Shown here: positions 42,386 through 54,569 of the stretch, in pieces
Layout of the letters: each line of letters opens with the position of its first letter
Numbering within the stretch: the first letter of the stretch is position 1
From: Paratinospora sagittata
Lineage: Eukaryota > Streptophyta > Magnoliopsida > Ranunculales > Menispermaceae
Assembly: GCA_035771175.1 (NCBI GenBank)
Contig: CM069613.1
Coordinates: 2,848,001-2,912,000, forward strand
Direction: 5' to 3'
Length of the DNA stretch: 64,000 nt
Program-made: the position numbers and the translations under genes
Notes under the pieces: generated by a model
The model's input: the letters and a program-made list of their open reading frames with translations, nothing else
What the model was told of the DNA's origin: nothing
Databases searched by the model: none

Positions 42386-43127
42386 GATATCACATGGTTT
42401 TTATTTGAGCATTTTCTTGTTAAGGCGTTTAAGAAAGATGTGAGAATTTTAAATATGGGTTGTATTTTATTGCCCTTGTCCATGGGAAGAAGGATATTGG
42501 ATGAAAAAGGATACAGATACAAAGAAAATAACAACTTTTTTTCTCTTAAAATAACTTTAAATAATGCTGAGCATGTCAAAATTATAATTTTTGAAAAGAT
42601 CATTTATGCCCGGATAGCTTTTTCAAAAGTGAAAAGCACTTATAGAAAGAGTTTTTGAGAAAAGTTGATTTTTTACTTTTTTTTTTTTCACTATAATTTT
42701 ATTAAAAGTGAGGGTTGTCAAATATTTTTTTAAGAAGAAATAACTCAAGGTCCTTTTAACCTATGGAGATCTGATCCGTCATAATTTGTGAGGTGTTCAG
42801 ATATATAATGAAGAGATTGAAGACTAATTTATTCTTTTATTATGACTCGACTAGTTTTCACATTAATTAAACGTTAGTGAAGATTTTATTAAAATTGATA
42901 AAGTTAAAAATTACTAAGTAATCAACATAATCTGATAATCAAGGAGGGACCTTCAAGCCCTTAGGGTGCCCTCAGCCTCGAACGACGGCCCAGCCTTTTA
43001 CTTTACTTTGATTGTAACAATAGAATCCCATTTATTTTAAAAAAAATTACTTAAAATAGATACCTTTTTATTTTCTTAAAAAGGGTGGATTTGAGGAGCC
43101 AATAATTTAGAAGTAACTAAAAAACCA

Positions 43128-43174
43128 CACGTGGCGTATTATCTCTGTTTCCTTTCCTAGAAAACCGACACGTG
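43128..43174. promoter_or_regulatory. Two G-box/ABRE-like motifs upstream of tafazzin
   Basis: CACGTGG at 43128-43134 and CACGTG at 43169-43174, 35 bp apart and about 400-440 bp before the start codon. Paired ABRE-type G-boxes are typical of abscisic-acid or stress responsive promoters; the regulation is inferred. Confidence 0.45.
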
Positions 43175-43567
43175 TAAATCTTTTATATTATAGATCGTAA
43201 GTACTCTCTACAATTACATCACCAGATTAAGCATCAAAACCATTCTCTGTAGTCCCCATCCCGTTACGATATTTCCATGCTAACGTGCGCATGTCGTTCC
43301 CATAGCCCATGCGCACTTTATATATATATATATATAAACATCACCAAATATCTCTTCAACAGTGTGTGTTCTCCACTCCCTAATCTCCGGCTACTGAAAC
43401 AGTTATCAGGTTTTCTCAATTTTCAGATCAAATCGCCTCCATTTTCTGAAAAAAAAAAAAAAAACTTAGAAACCCTAATTCTTCTCTCTTCTTCTTCAGA
43501 TCAAACTTTTCTCAGCTTCTCCTTGAACTAAGAGGTTTTTAAGAATCATCCATCGGTCGAGACGTGT

Positions 43568-46500
43568 ATGGCTGGGGAGGACCTGATCGATCGAAGAGAT
43601 CTCTGGAAGAACAAGATTCGATCGCTTCAACTCCGACTCCGAGACCGGTTTAGAGTCGCCGTTGATAGTCACCGGCGTAGACCGAAGCTCTCTCTCTCAG
43701 AGGGTTTCGTCGCTTCTAAGTTGCAGCAATGCATTCTTCGCCTTCGCTATCTCCGAGGAAACTCGTTGCCTCCTGCCTCTGCATTTTATCGTAAGAGAGG
43801 TATGCATTTTATTTGTTTTGGCTCGAATTGTTATCTGTTTTTCGCTTTTGTTTGATTTATTTTTAGTAATGTAAAGTTCGTAACGATATCAAAGCTAGGT
43901 AAATGCCCTACAATGACATTGAAAGTGTCCATCACTTTATACACCATTGGATTTCCTCAAATTAGGTGTTGGAACATGATTCAAGACAATTCAACGGTGC
44001 ATTAATGTCAATGTTTATTTGGTATATGATTAAAGACAATGCAATGATGCACTAATGTCAATGTTTCCATGGATGTACACTATGAACGTCACTATAGCAT
44101 TTTCCATTGTTTATTGCTCATGGATGTTTTGTGGATACAGTTAATGAGGATGTTGATGCGACAGAGGACTCTGTCATCTTGCGGATGCTTCAAGCTGTGG
44201 CCGTTCCTGTTATTGGAAATGTTTGCCACGTTTTCATGCATGGACTTAACCATATTCAGGTACATATGAGAACTTATGTGGCACCTGTAATATCAGATCT
44301 AGGTTGCTTTCTCCTTATTGAGACTTTGCAATAATTATATTAGCTTGCATTCACAGATATTTGGTGCAGAGAAATTACATAATGCTTTATTACAAAGACC
44401 TGAAGGCAAACCTCTTATAACGGTACGGTGATCTTATTATGAGGACAATTGATCTGTTTGGATTCTCTCTTTGTATTCCATTTTGATAAATGATTTGGTT
44501 GGTGCAGGTTAGTAATCATGTATCATCTGTAGATGATCCATTTGTTATTGCTTCTCTCTTGCCACCAAGTGTTATGTTGGTTGCTCAAAACTTGAGATGG
44601 ACTCTTTGTGCAACTGACCGATGTTTCAAGAATCCTGTGACATCTGCGTTCTTTCAAAGTGTTAAAGTTTTGCCGGTTTCTCGCGGTGATGGGTTATATC
44701 AAAAGGTATCATGTTACTTTGTTTATATCTAAAATAACTTTGTATACTACTAATTGAATGATCTTCATGCATTTGGTCTACCATCAGAAATATAATGCAT
44801 GCCTTGTAGTTGGAGGAAGTTTTATTTCATTTTATTTTTTAGTAAGTCTAGAAATTTAATTTTTATTTAGTTGAGTTGTTTATATACTTGAGCTCTTGCA
44901 GGGAATGGACATGGCCCTTTCAAAACTGAACAAAGGTGGGTGGGTTCACATCTTCCCTGAGGGAAGTCGATCTCGAGATGGGGGTAGAACAATGGGGTCT
45001 GCTAAGAGAGGAGTTGGAAGGTGATGTCTTATGTACTCATATTACAAAAGTATTTGTGCTACAACATTTTTAGCATTTTTGTATGCTACATTTTCTTTTG
45101 CTAATTTATTTGCATTAACACTGGAAAAGCCAATTCTGTTTGCTTATGTATCAGTGAATCCTCTTCATTAGTCTTTCCTTTTTTTTTTTTTTAGAAGGAA
45201 CCAGATATAATTTTATTTATCCAAAGTATGTCCTATCCAAGATGTGGAGTACAAGTAGTACTCAAGATATAACCAGCCACCTAACTGAAGCATTCCGAAT
45301 ATAGCATACCTCTACCTACAACTATGACAGTGTCTATACCAATCCAAGGCCATTACAAACATGTAGGCCATCCCTTATTCCATTCCAACACAGAATACCC
45401 TGCACCGGAATTCGAACACGCCACCCAAGAAGATGCCATCCATTTTGTGTTTTCCCATAGTCCAATTTCCTCTACATTAGTCTTTCCATAAATATTGTCT
45501 TTAGATGACTCTAGAGCAATTAATTTTTTTTGTAAGATTGTTAGGGCTTTAGGTGCATTAAGATCTTGTGCTAAATTATATTTGGGGGGGAGAAAAATAT
45601 TAGGATTTGGAGGAAGGTAATACTCTTTCTGTACTAAATAAAATTACAGGAGAACTATTTGGTGATTTTTCTCTTTGATAGAAAGCCAAAAAGAAAACTG
45701 GAAGAAATCAAATCCTAGCTAAATATGTACTGGTATGTAACATAAACAAGGTGGGGATTTTCATGATAACTCCAGACAAATTTATGCTGATATAGCTACC
45801 TAAAACTATGTGAGAACTATCATGATCGAACCATACGTCAAGCTGACAACCAAATTGCCCATTTATTAACTATTTATATTTATAACCTTCAAATGAGTAG
45901 CCTGGAAAATATGCTATATGTAATGCAAGGATTCGACCTTACTCATCTTCACAAATGTGGCATGAGATTATAAGATAGTTCATGGAAAATATTCCTGTTC
46001 TTTAGGTAGGATAATTTTGGGGAAAAGAATGTTAAACACATTAGTGTCTTGCATAAAACCTACAAAGTGGAAAACCTCAAGCCCTTTCTTTCCTTTTACC
46101 TGAGAATAAATTTCTTCCAAGTATTTAAAAATGAATAGGAAAAAGAGAATGCATTTTTGTCATAATGATGCTTGCTTTATTAGAAGTAAAGCTATCATTT
46201 GCATCTCCCCTTATTCACATCTTTTAAATTTGAAAGAAGATAAAATTGCTTCTTTTTTTTTCATTCCCCACAGGTTGGTGATGGATGCAGACACTACGCC
46301 TATAGTTGTCCCTTTTGTGCATACAGGGATGCAAGAAATCATGCCTATTGGAGCCAACTTCCCAAGGATTGGCAAGATGGTAATATTTTCGTTCCAATTT
46401 TGGTACCTACTCTGAAATCATAACGAAAGAATCTTACTTATTTTTTTTAAGATAACTATCTACAATTACTTGTATTAGTATAAGAGGAAGGTAAGAAGTC

Positions 46501-47652
46501 ATCTGACCTCATCACATGATGCATTGGAGAGATTCAGCTGTAGTCGTGTTGGGAGTTATCATTGGTCAGGCACTTAACTGATCATGTTTGGTCCAAAATT
46601 TTTTAAGCCAGTTTGGTGATTATATAACTGAGCTGCTAACTTGCGTGTTAGAGTCATAACTTTATAAGGTTCTTGGAATCTCATAATTCTAAAATCAAAG
46701 TGATTAAAGACACAGGGCCAAGGTGGCACACTAGAGGTGAGGTGCAAAAATATGTAAAACTTGATATATATATATCAGTAAAGCGATATTTGTTAACTAT
46801 GACTGTTTTGACCTAAAGGCCCAAAATTATTTTCTCAACATGAGTATTTTTTTTATAGTTGCACAGCAAATTTGATACTTACAAGTGTATGGCTATACAA
46901 CTAAAAATTAAAATATATCTTAAATCATCGAATGATTTTTTGCTAGAGTTAAAATGTAAGACATTTATAACCAATTATTTAGAAGATTATCAAAGGTAAA
47001 ACTGCGTGTAACATGATGTTTCATAGTATAATTCCTTAAGATGCAGGTTATAGACGTCTTCCTGTCATTGTGGAAATTGTAGGTCACCATTCTTGTAGGC
47101 GATCCAATCCATTTTGACGATTTGCTCACACTGGACAATAACCAATTTATCTCAAGAGGTTCCTTATATGATGCTATATCATCAAGGATTGGCCAAAGGC
47201 TCAACGGGTTGAAAGTCCAAGTTGGTAAATTAGCTCTGGAACACTCTCACCAAATCCAGGAGCATACCTTATGCAATGCAGAACGAGCAACCGGGATGTT
47301 GCAGCAGGTCGATTGGGAAGCATTTGGCATGGGAACCTACATACTCTCCACAGACAATTCATCTTTTCATCAAGCAATCCAAAGTCAACCGAAGATGGAT
47401 CTTGACCATCCACAGGAGTCTTCCTCTTCCAATCTACACTTTGGTATGCGCTTCTCCTGTGCAGGTGGGATTGTGTCAAGAATCCGGGGTTACATGGAGC
47501 CAATTGATCTAATGGGTTTCGCAGCCAGAGGCTTGTTCATGAGCAATGGAACACAAAAGGGAAGTCGAAATGCTATTCAGGAAGTTGGTCCTTTGAAGGC
47601 ATGGAAACAGTTCTATGAAGCCAGCATCTTCCATCAGTGGAATTGCAGCTAA
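43568..47652 (+). CDS. TAZ: Tafazzin-like phospholipid acyltransferase
   Basis: Seven exons: 43568-43799, 44141-44259, 44357-44422, 44508-44705, 44902-45020, 46274-46379, 47083-47652, giving 469 residues. The acyltransferase domain has motif I NHVSSVDDP (catalytic His-x4-Asp), the pocket motif FPEGSRSRDGG and GAKRGVGR-like (SAKRGVGRLVMDA), and VVPFVHTGM. Tafazzins move acyl groups between phospholipids and remodel cardiolipin in mitochondria. The length and long C-terminal extension (the final exon of about 189 codons) fit the longer plant tafazzin type (Arabidopsis At3g05510-like) rather than the shorter N-acyl-PE synthase. The N-terminus is Arg-rich (KIRSLQLRLRDRFR), compatible with mitochondrial association. 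The C-terminal region is less conserved, with an STDNSSFHQ-type Ser-rich part. Intron 5 (1,253 bp) holds a SINE. No disruption found. Confidence 0.93.
45180..45480 (-). mobile_element. SINE, minus strand
   Basis: Begins with a T run (reverse of a poly(A) tail, 45178-45194) and ends with a reverse B box (GGAATTCGAACACG at about 45408-45421), so on the minus strand it has a tRNA-like head, body and A tail. It is GC-richer than the intron. Located in tafazzin intron 5. Confidence 0.5.
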
Positions 47653-49203
47653 CTTCTTAACTAGATCACGTAGTTGCCTAACTAGTTTTAAAAGTTTTGT
47701 TTTGTTTTGTTATTGATCAGAAATGTACAGTACCATTGTGCAACTTGCCTTAAAAGCTTACTTGTTAGCAAATTCATAAAGGGGGTTCAGGTGACACAGA
47801 TTTGTAGAAAAATACTCCAAAAGTTAAAAGGTGAACCAACTCCTTTTGATATAATATGGGCACATGACTTCTTAGTTCTTGTGAATGTGTCAGTAGATTT
47901 GAAACACTTTGTGAGTATTTGATCTTATTGATTGATTAAGAGCGGTTATTGATTTAGAAACAATTACTTTTTGTTATTCTTAATTCATTTAAATCTTAAT
48001 TGATCTTTATGGTTTTCAATCCAATGCAAAGTAATCTAGTATTATAATTCTATTGACATGAAAATGAATTAGATTTGATAAGATAAATTGGTTTCTATTT
48101 TTTTTTTATATATAATGGCATCATAAAGCTATAAATCATGTTTCAAACAAGGGCTCCGGATTTTACTTTTTATTTCTTTAATTTGAAAGCGGGGAGCGAA
48201 AAGTTAGACATTATTTTTTGGTGTGAGAAATATTTTTACTACTCAAAAATTATATTTAAAATTATATTCATATTGATGTAGTGTGTGATTAAAGGGTGTT
48301 TTATTTTATTTTTTCTTTCTGATAATGTGATAATGTGATGTATTGTTACATTAACTTAAATATAAATTTGGGTAAATATTTTTTAGTAATCATCTTTTCG
48401 AGTATTAACTTGTCTATTGTTCTTTAGCGTAATAAATACACTATACTACTTTCTATGAGATCAATCATCAACTATCTTATTGCATATCAAAGAAACGTTT
48501 TTGCAAGACAATGAATAGGACATGGTGCTTAAGATGGATCCATCATAAAATATTTGATAGGTTAGATGCATACATTTTTTTTTCTTTTTTTTTATATCAT
48601 AAAAAGATTATTTCTGTATTTGAATTCATAAAAATAAACTTAATCATTGTGCTACGGAGACAAGGTTTACTTTTTTTAGCAACCTGAAAACACAGAGCAT
48701 AATATATACAAAAATAATAAAGAAATACTTTATCTGATTGATGTACAATTAGGTAAATGATTTATTAATTACATTGCACATATCAATGTCTCAATATAAT
48801 TAAAAGAGTTTAAAAAATATAAAAATAAAAAATAGAAGCAACTTTCAGAGGTCTACATTTACAGATGAAATATAATGAACTATGAAATATGTTTTTTATT
48901 TTTTTATTTTTTCAACTAAAAAAACAAAAAACAAAAAATCATACTCTGAAGCCGTAAATTCGCCTTTGCGAGGCGAAACGATCACTTTTCGCGCCCCATT
49001 CTCGTTGAGAACGGGCTCGTGAAACTGTTTTGGCGGCAAAAGCTGGTTTATCGTCGTCGTCGTCGTCGTCATCATCTTCTTCTTCTTCTTCTTTCTTCTT
49101 GCAAGTTCTTTGAAATCTGTTCGAAAATCTCAATGATTCCAATTTTCTTCGATCATTAGGTAGTAGTAGTAATCTCAGTTTTGATCGATTCTTCGGGGCT
49201 TCG
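47653..49203. other. Intergenic: tafazzin 3' side and PMS1 promoter
   Basis: Very AT-rich up to 48940 with no gene or known repeat. From 48950 it becomes GC-richer, holding E2F-like sites and a (GTC)n run at 49051-49070 and (TTC)n at 49077-49098 in the presumed 5' UTR of PMS1. The minus-strand open frame 48939-49142 is the reverse of this UTR. Confidence 0.6.
48987..49036. promoter_or_regulatory. Two E2F-like sites before PMS1
   Basis: TTTCGCGC at 48987-48994 and TTTGGCGG at 49029-49036, both fitting the plant E2F consensus WTTSSCSS, 170-215 bp before the start codon. E2F controls S-phase genes, so it would fit a replication-linked repair gene. Seen in sequence; binding is inferred. Confidence 0.55.
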
Positions 49204-49494
49204 ATGGAAGAAGGTGTGGCTCAATCGGATTCTCCAACCATTAAGCCCATAAACAAGGGAGTGGTTCACCGGATATGTTCGGGGCAGGTGATTCTGGACT
49301 TGTCGTCGGCGGTGAAGGAACTGGTGGAGAACAGCTTGGACGCCGGCGCCACCAGCATTGAGATCGTGTTAAAGGACTATGGTGAAGAATCGTTCAAGGT
49401 TATAGATAATGGGTGCGGCATTTCACCTAACAATTTTAAGGTATTTTTGGGTTGTTGCAAAACTATTTGTTTGTTTTAATTTAGGTCATATAAG

Positions 49495-49690
49495 TTTATT
49501 AGATTAGAAGGAGAGCCTTGGCACGACGGTACGAGTTGATATCGGGTGTCTGACCATTTGGTTACGGGTTGGAGTTGTAAAAACAGCCTCTTGCGAAGTA
49601 AGGTAAGGCTGCTTACAATATATCCAAATGTAGTTTGACCCACCCTTCCCAAGGACCCCACATAAGCGGGAGCTTTCTGCACCAAGCTGT
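49495..49690 (+). mobile_element. tRNA-derived SINE in PMS1 intron 1
   Basis: 'gagagccttggcacgacggt' head, 'ggttacgggttggagttgt' B-box side, 'aaacagcctcttgcgaagta', 'ggtaaggctgcttacaata', 'cccaaggaccccacataagc'. Same family as 25990-26180. Confidence 0.75.
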
Positions 49691-49954
49691 TTTTTATTCT
49701 ATTTTTTGGTATACAGTTTATTAGATTAGGAAGAGGTTTGGAGCCTTGTGATTATGCCATTGTATTTGTATTATATGAAAGCTCAGTGTTCTTAGTGAAT
49801 TATGAAATTTGTTTTTTGAGTGATAGTTTCTTAGTTTGACAAAATAAAAATAAAGATGAGAGTCTTTGCTAGAAACCATGTTCAATTCTTTTCTTTTTGA
49901 GTTAATACCTTGTTTTGGATGTTGCCCACGTTAGTAACAAAAGTTTTTTACCTG

Positions 49955-50015
49955 TTTATATCAGATTTTGTGTAGTTGGAAAAATATTTTGTTGAGTTGA
50001 GTTGAGTTTATGTTG
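49955..50015 (+). mobile_element. RTE-type LINE 3' tail
   Basis: 'tgtgtagttggaaaaatatt' followed by three GAGTT-type units. Truncated tail only, in PMS1 intron 1. Confidence 0.5.
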
Positions 50016-50304
50016 CTAATGGCATGATAAACAAATGTTATGTTCATTGGATATATTTGTGTTACATTAGCTAATATCAGTAGGTAATCGATAAGGAGTA
50101 ACATCTGCACGTTGCTATTTGATTGGTCACACTGGATCCCTCGTTAAACTAGCTGGTTTGCTCTCTTTGAACTACTATATTTCGTTGTTATCTGTATCAT
50201 AGAACTTGTAATCATTCAAATTTATGCCATAACAATTGGAATCATCAACTTCTATGTTCTATTCATTCTCTTAGATATTAGGGTTATACCATATATCATA
50301 TTCT

Positions 50305-50470
50305 GAAGGGCAGGTCCACACCTGCAATGGTTGAAATCATTCCATTGTGACCTAAAGGTCACAAATTCGAATTCGGAAACAACCTCTCTAACGTGGAGGT
50401 AAGGCTGCACACACTTATCTTTTCCACTGACTCTACAATGAACGGGGTTAATGCGCATTAGCTTTTTTTC
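50305..50470 (+). mobile_element. Second tRNA-derived SINE in PMS1 intron 1
   Basis: 'tgcaatggttgaaatcattc', 'cacaaattcgaattcgg' (B box), 'aaacaacctctctaacgtgg', 'aggtaaggctgcacaca'. Diverged member of the same family as the element 600 bp upstream. Confidence 0.65.
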
Positions 50471-53400
50471 ATACCACATATTAAATTCTTTCTAAAGTTG
50501 TGTTGTACTTTAGCATGACTAAGAATCAGCAAATTAGTCATATTTGTTTGTTTGAAGTTCTGCACCTCTGTCAAGCGTTTGCTTCATTCTTCACTTGGAA
50601 TTTGGAATGGCAATGCAATCCTAACACATTCTTTTTTTTTTTCTTTTCTTTTTCTTTCTTTTTTCAAATCTTTAGCCTGCATTCATGCATTGTTCGGGAT
50701 TGTTGCAGGTTCTTGTGCTGAAGCATCATACTTCTAAAATAGCAGATTTTCCTGATCTCCAATCTTTGATAACTTTTGGATTTAGAGGGGAGGCACTGAG
50801 TTCCCTATGTGCACTTGGCAATTTGACTGTGGAAACCAGGACAAAAAATGAACCAGTTGCGACACACCTGACTTTTGACCATTCAGGTTTATTAACATGT
50901 GAAAGGAAAATAGCACGTCAAGTTGGTACCACAGTTACTGTCGAGAGGTTGTTTTCCTCCTTGCCAGTTCGAAGCAAGGAATTTAGTCGCAATATCCGGA
51001 GGGAATACGGCAAGCTCATTTCTCTATTGAATGTGAGAGACTCTTTCCCTTTCTATAGCTTAGCAACTTTAATAATGTTAAATCTTTGATCCCACCTTTT
51101 CTATGTTCTGTTTCTTGCGATGCTTTGTGGTAGTTAAAAAAAAACATTCAAATACGGTACAATGTTATTTCATTGGCTGACCTTATATCTGTCAATAAAT
51201 GAAGTTTCTTCTTTATGTTTTGATACAATGAGGCATATTCATGGTTTATAATTTTTATTATTAGAAAATTAAATACTTTTTAATTAGAATACCAATTACT
51301 TGTGTTTTATGTTGTCTGGAATGCATCTTCTTTTCTGTGGAAGTAGCCATACAATGAAACCCAAAATCACAAGACAGTTCCCTCCCCCTTTCAATTTGAT
51401 GGACCTCCCATTTACTGCTCTTTCTGTCTCTTCCATATCTTAAAGTATAACTTCTAGAAAGATTCATAAGTATCAGATTTCAATTTGACACTGAACAGGC
51501 TCAATAGTTATTTTATCAAATGTGGTATTTAACTGAACAGTCAGCTTATCCTATTTTGTTATTCTGTTCATTATTTCAGTTAGAAGCAATTCTTGTGCTA
51601 CTGTTACCAACTACCAATTGTGTCCAATAACAATAATTAGGTAATTTCAAAGAGTTCCTCATGGTTCCTTCCTGCATTAGGCTTAATTTTTTTTGGATGG
51701 ATGATGTTTGGTCAACTAAGGTGCGTGCAAATGCGACATTTTGGTGGTTGTAGTGCTTTAACTAAGATATCTTTTATAGTTGAGGCTTTATTTTCTTAGA
51801 TGGGCACAGGATTCAGTTGATGAAGGATTTGAGATTCGTTTTCAAATCTTTTTTATTCTTTTCTTTAGTTACTTGAAGATTTTCAAGTATGGTTCCAATT
51901 AACTTGGGATTTTTTGTGAATTTTCAGGCATATGCCCTAATTGCAAAAGGAGTTCGATTAGTTTGTACCAACACGACAGGAAAGAATACAAAGTCTGTGG
52001 TGCTTAAAACACAAGGAAGCAGCTCCATTAAAGATAACATCATAACAATATTTGGCATGAACACCTTTACCTGCTTAGAGCCCCTAAATATAAGCCTATC
52101 AGACAGCTGCATGATCGAGGGTTTCCTATCCAAGCCCGGGCATGGGAATGGACGTAATACGGGAGATAGACAGTTCTTTTTTGTGAACAATCGACCAGTG
52201 GATATGCCTAAAGTCAGCAAGCTCGTGAACGAACTATATAAGAGTTCAAACTCGAAGCAGTATCCCGTGGCAATCATGAACTTTAATGTCCCAACTAGAA
52301 CATATGATGTCAATGTAACTCCTGATAAGAGAAAAATTTTCTTCTCTGATGAAGGATCTCTTATACTTTCATTAAGAGGAGCCATAGAAAAGATATATTC
52401 CCCAAGTCAAAGTATTTATTCTGCTAATAAATTTGTGGAGTCTAACGTAGAAGCCAATACCTCTGAGTTGTCTCCTTCACATGAGGAATCTGATTTACCA
52501 ATAAAAAAATTATTTTCAGAAGGTAGTGGGCATAAAAGAACAGTGCATGATGATGATCAAATTGCAAACAATGAAATTGAGGATGATTCTGCTTTAAAAG
52601 TGGTAAGTAAGCGCATCCAAAACTCACATTCAAGAGCAGAAATGATGCCTGTTAAGGAGAAAAATCCAATACAGAAAGATTTCACTCTCAGGTTCCACAC
52701 AATTGACAAGGCAGTTAGTTCCTCAAGGTATCATTCCAACCAGCCTAGATCTACTACTCCTAGCCCTCCATTTTCTTTAAGAGCTATGGAGAAAGATACT
52801 GGGGGAAACATACTTTCTTCTGGTCACTCAAGCTTTGTTCAATCATCGCTAACTAAGTTTGTAACCATAAATAAGAGGAAGCATGAAATAGTGGTGCATT
52901 ATTATCTGAAGTGCCTGTCCTAAGAAATGGACTAGATCACTGTATGGTTAGGAAAACCAATTCAAAGATGCATGATGCAGTTCCAAGGTCTCATGTGGAT
53001 CATCACCAGGTTGATGATCCTGTTCAGGTCAAGGCTGAGGCTACTAAGTGCTATAAGGCTGATGATGTCTCTGATGAAGTGGAAACTCTGCTTTCAGCTG
53101 CTGTTGAAGTAGGTGAAGGATGTGAAAAGGTTTGTGGGGCTTCCTTTAAGATTTTAGCTTTATTTTCTCTATGATGCTTTTATCATTTTTTCTCTTTAGC
53201 TTAACTGCACATCAACTTGCTTAACTACTATCTCACCTTTCATGGTCTTAGTTGGTTTCTATGTCTTTACACTTTTGTTGGGCTCTGAAAATTCTTTGGA
53301 GTTCCCTTGTATAGCTATTATACAAATTGATACTTGTTCATTATGAAAATCAACTTCGACATCTCAATAATTTGGTGCTATGAAACCCTCTATGCTATAG

Positions 53401-54224
53401 TGATTAGTGCCTTCTTGATATCTAGGTCTGTTTCTTTGTTAAAATAATCCATGTCCAACTACTGTCACCATGATCCATTTCTTTTTCTGAACAACAATAC
53501 TTGTGTGAATTCATTTGTATTCATGATAATTTTTCTTTTTCTAAAATAGTTAATATCCAGTGTTTAAAATAGTTGCCTTCTTTTCTTTTTCTTTTTTTTC
53601 TCAGGAGGATCTAGGGAAATCAAACAAATCCACACCTATTGCTGATGTTATTTTGGATACTTTGTCTGACAAAGGTCTGGAAAACATGACAGAAGATCTT
53701 CCAGTCACAGCTCCAATAGTACAATCTTCAAAAGACACATTGGATGTTCCTACGCCTCCTTCTGGTCTGGAGATATGCTCAGTTTTGCAGTTTAGTATCA
53801 AGGAACTAATAATGAGCAGGGAAAAGAGGCTTTCAAGATTGAAGTTACACGCTTTCGCATGTAAAACAGCCATGACTAAAAGGTCATATAAATCGATTAT
53901 TTGTTCTATTCTAGTCAACATTTGTTGTTCGATGTGACTAGAAGTATGGCATCCTCAATCTTTTTACTTGTATATTTGTACAGGTGCTATAATGCTGCAA
54001 CACTAGAGCATTCTCAACCAGAAAATGAGGAGCGAAAAGTAAAGGCTCTAGCTGCTGCAACAACTGAGTTGGAAAGGTTCTTTAATAAAGAAGACTTCGG
54101 AAGAATGAAGGTTGTTATACTTTTCATTAATTTGTCCTATCTTGATTTGGCAATGATGCAGATGCACTTGTACCCACCAGACACATAAATGGATATGACT
54201 TATATTGCAGAACTCTATACTACC

Positions 54225-54440
54225 TGTTAATAATAGATTGATATATAATATTGGGTCTCTACCTATCAGCTATAGCTTTAAAATTCAGTGGTTATTTAAC
54301 AGTCAAAGCCCTGTTTATATGAGATCTTAGGTTCATGTCTCTTTTTTAGCATTGTATTATCCCTTTTTGCACAAATTGTGAAATTCAATGGATCTTTCTG
54401 TTTTTGTATTATATTCTAAAGCACTGACATTCTTTCATTC
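54225..54440 (+). mobile_element. TRIM-family copy, 3'-truncated
   Basis: An LTR at 54225-54301 (TGTTAATAATAGATTG to TTATTTAACA) is followed by GTCAAAGC (primer-binding side) and internal blocks 'tatatgagatcttaggttca' that align with the minus-strand TRIM at 26456. The 3' LTR was not found. Located in PMS1 intron 5. Confidence 0.6.
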
Positions 54441-54569
54441 TGCATTGGAATTAAAATCTTTTTCTCTAAATTGAATCAGCAATTTAGTTATATCTCCATA
54501 CTGGTACTGGTTATCTAGACAATATTCACCTATCACAAGTTAAAAAGTGTCTTACTTGTATCTCTCTTG

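Larger units (their letters stand above)
40904..43567. other. Intergenic: 3' side of unknown gene, RTE tails, tafazzin promoter
   Basis: AT-rich. Two RTE-like tails occur at 42200-42385, a short GC-richer patch at 41940-42170 is not recognised, and promoter motifs for the next gene start near 43120. A CT-rich leader with a long A run (43450-43465) precedes the tafazzin start codon. No gene identified. Confidence 0.6.

Noticed and set aside
47201..47503. 100-codon minus-strand open frame
   Set aside because: Antisense of the last tafazzin exon.
47707..47922. 71-codon open frame after tafazzin
   Set aside because: Lies in the 3' side of the gene; no start context, motif or homologue recognised.
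51924..52385. 153-codon minus-strand open frame
   Set aside because: Antisense of PMS1 exon 3, which is clearly coding on the + strand.
52890..52925. A short intron explaining the PMS1 frame change
   Set aside because: No AG acceptor at a workable distance and the two frames abut almost directly, so a one-base loss is simpler.
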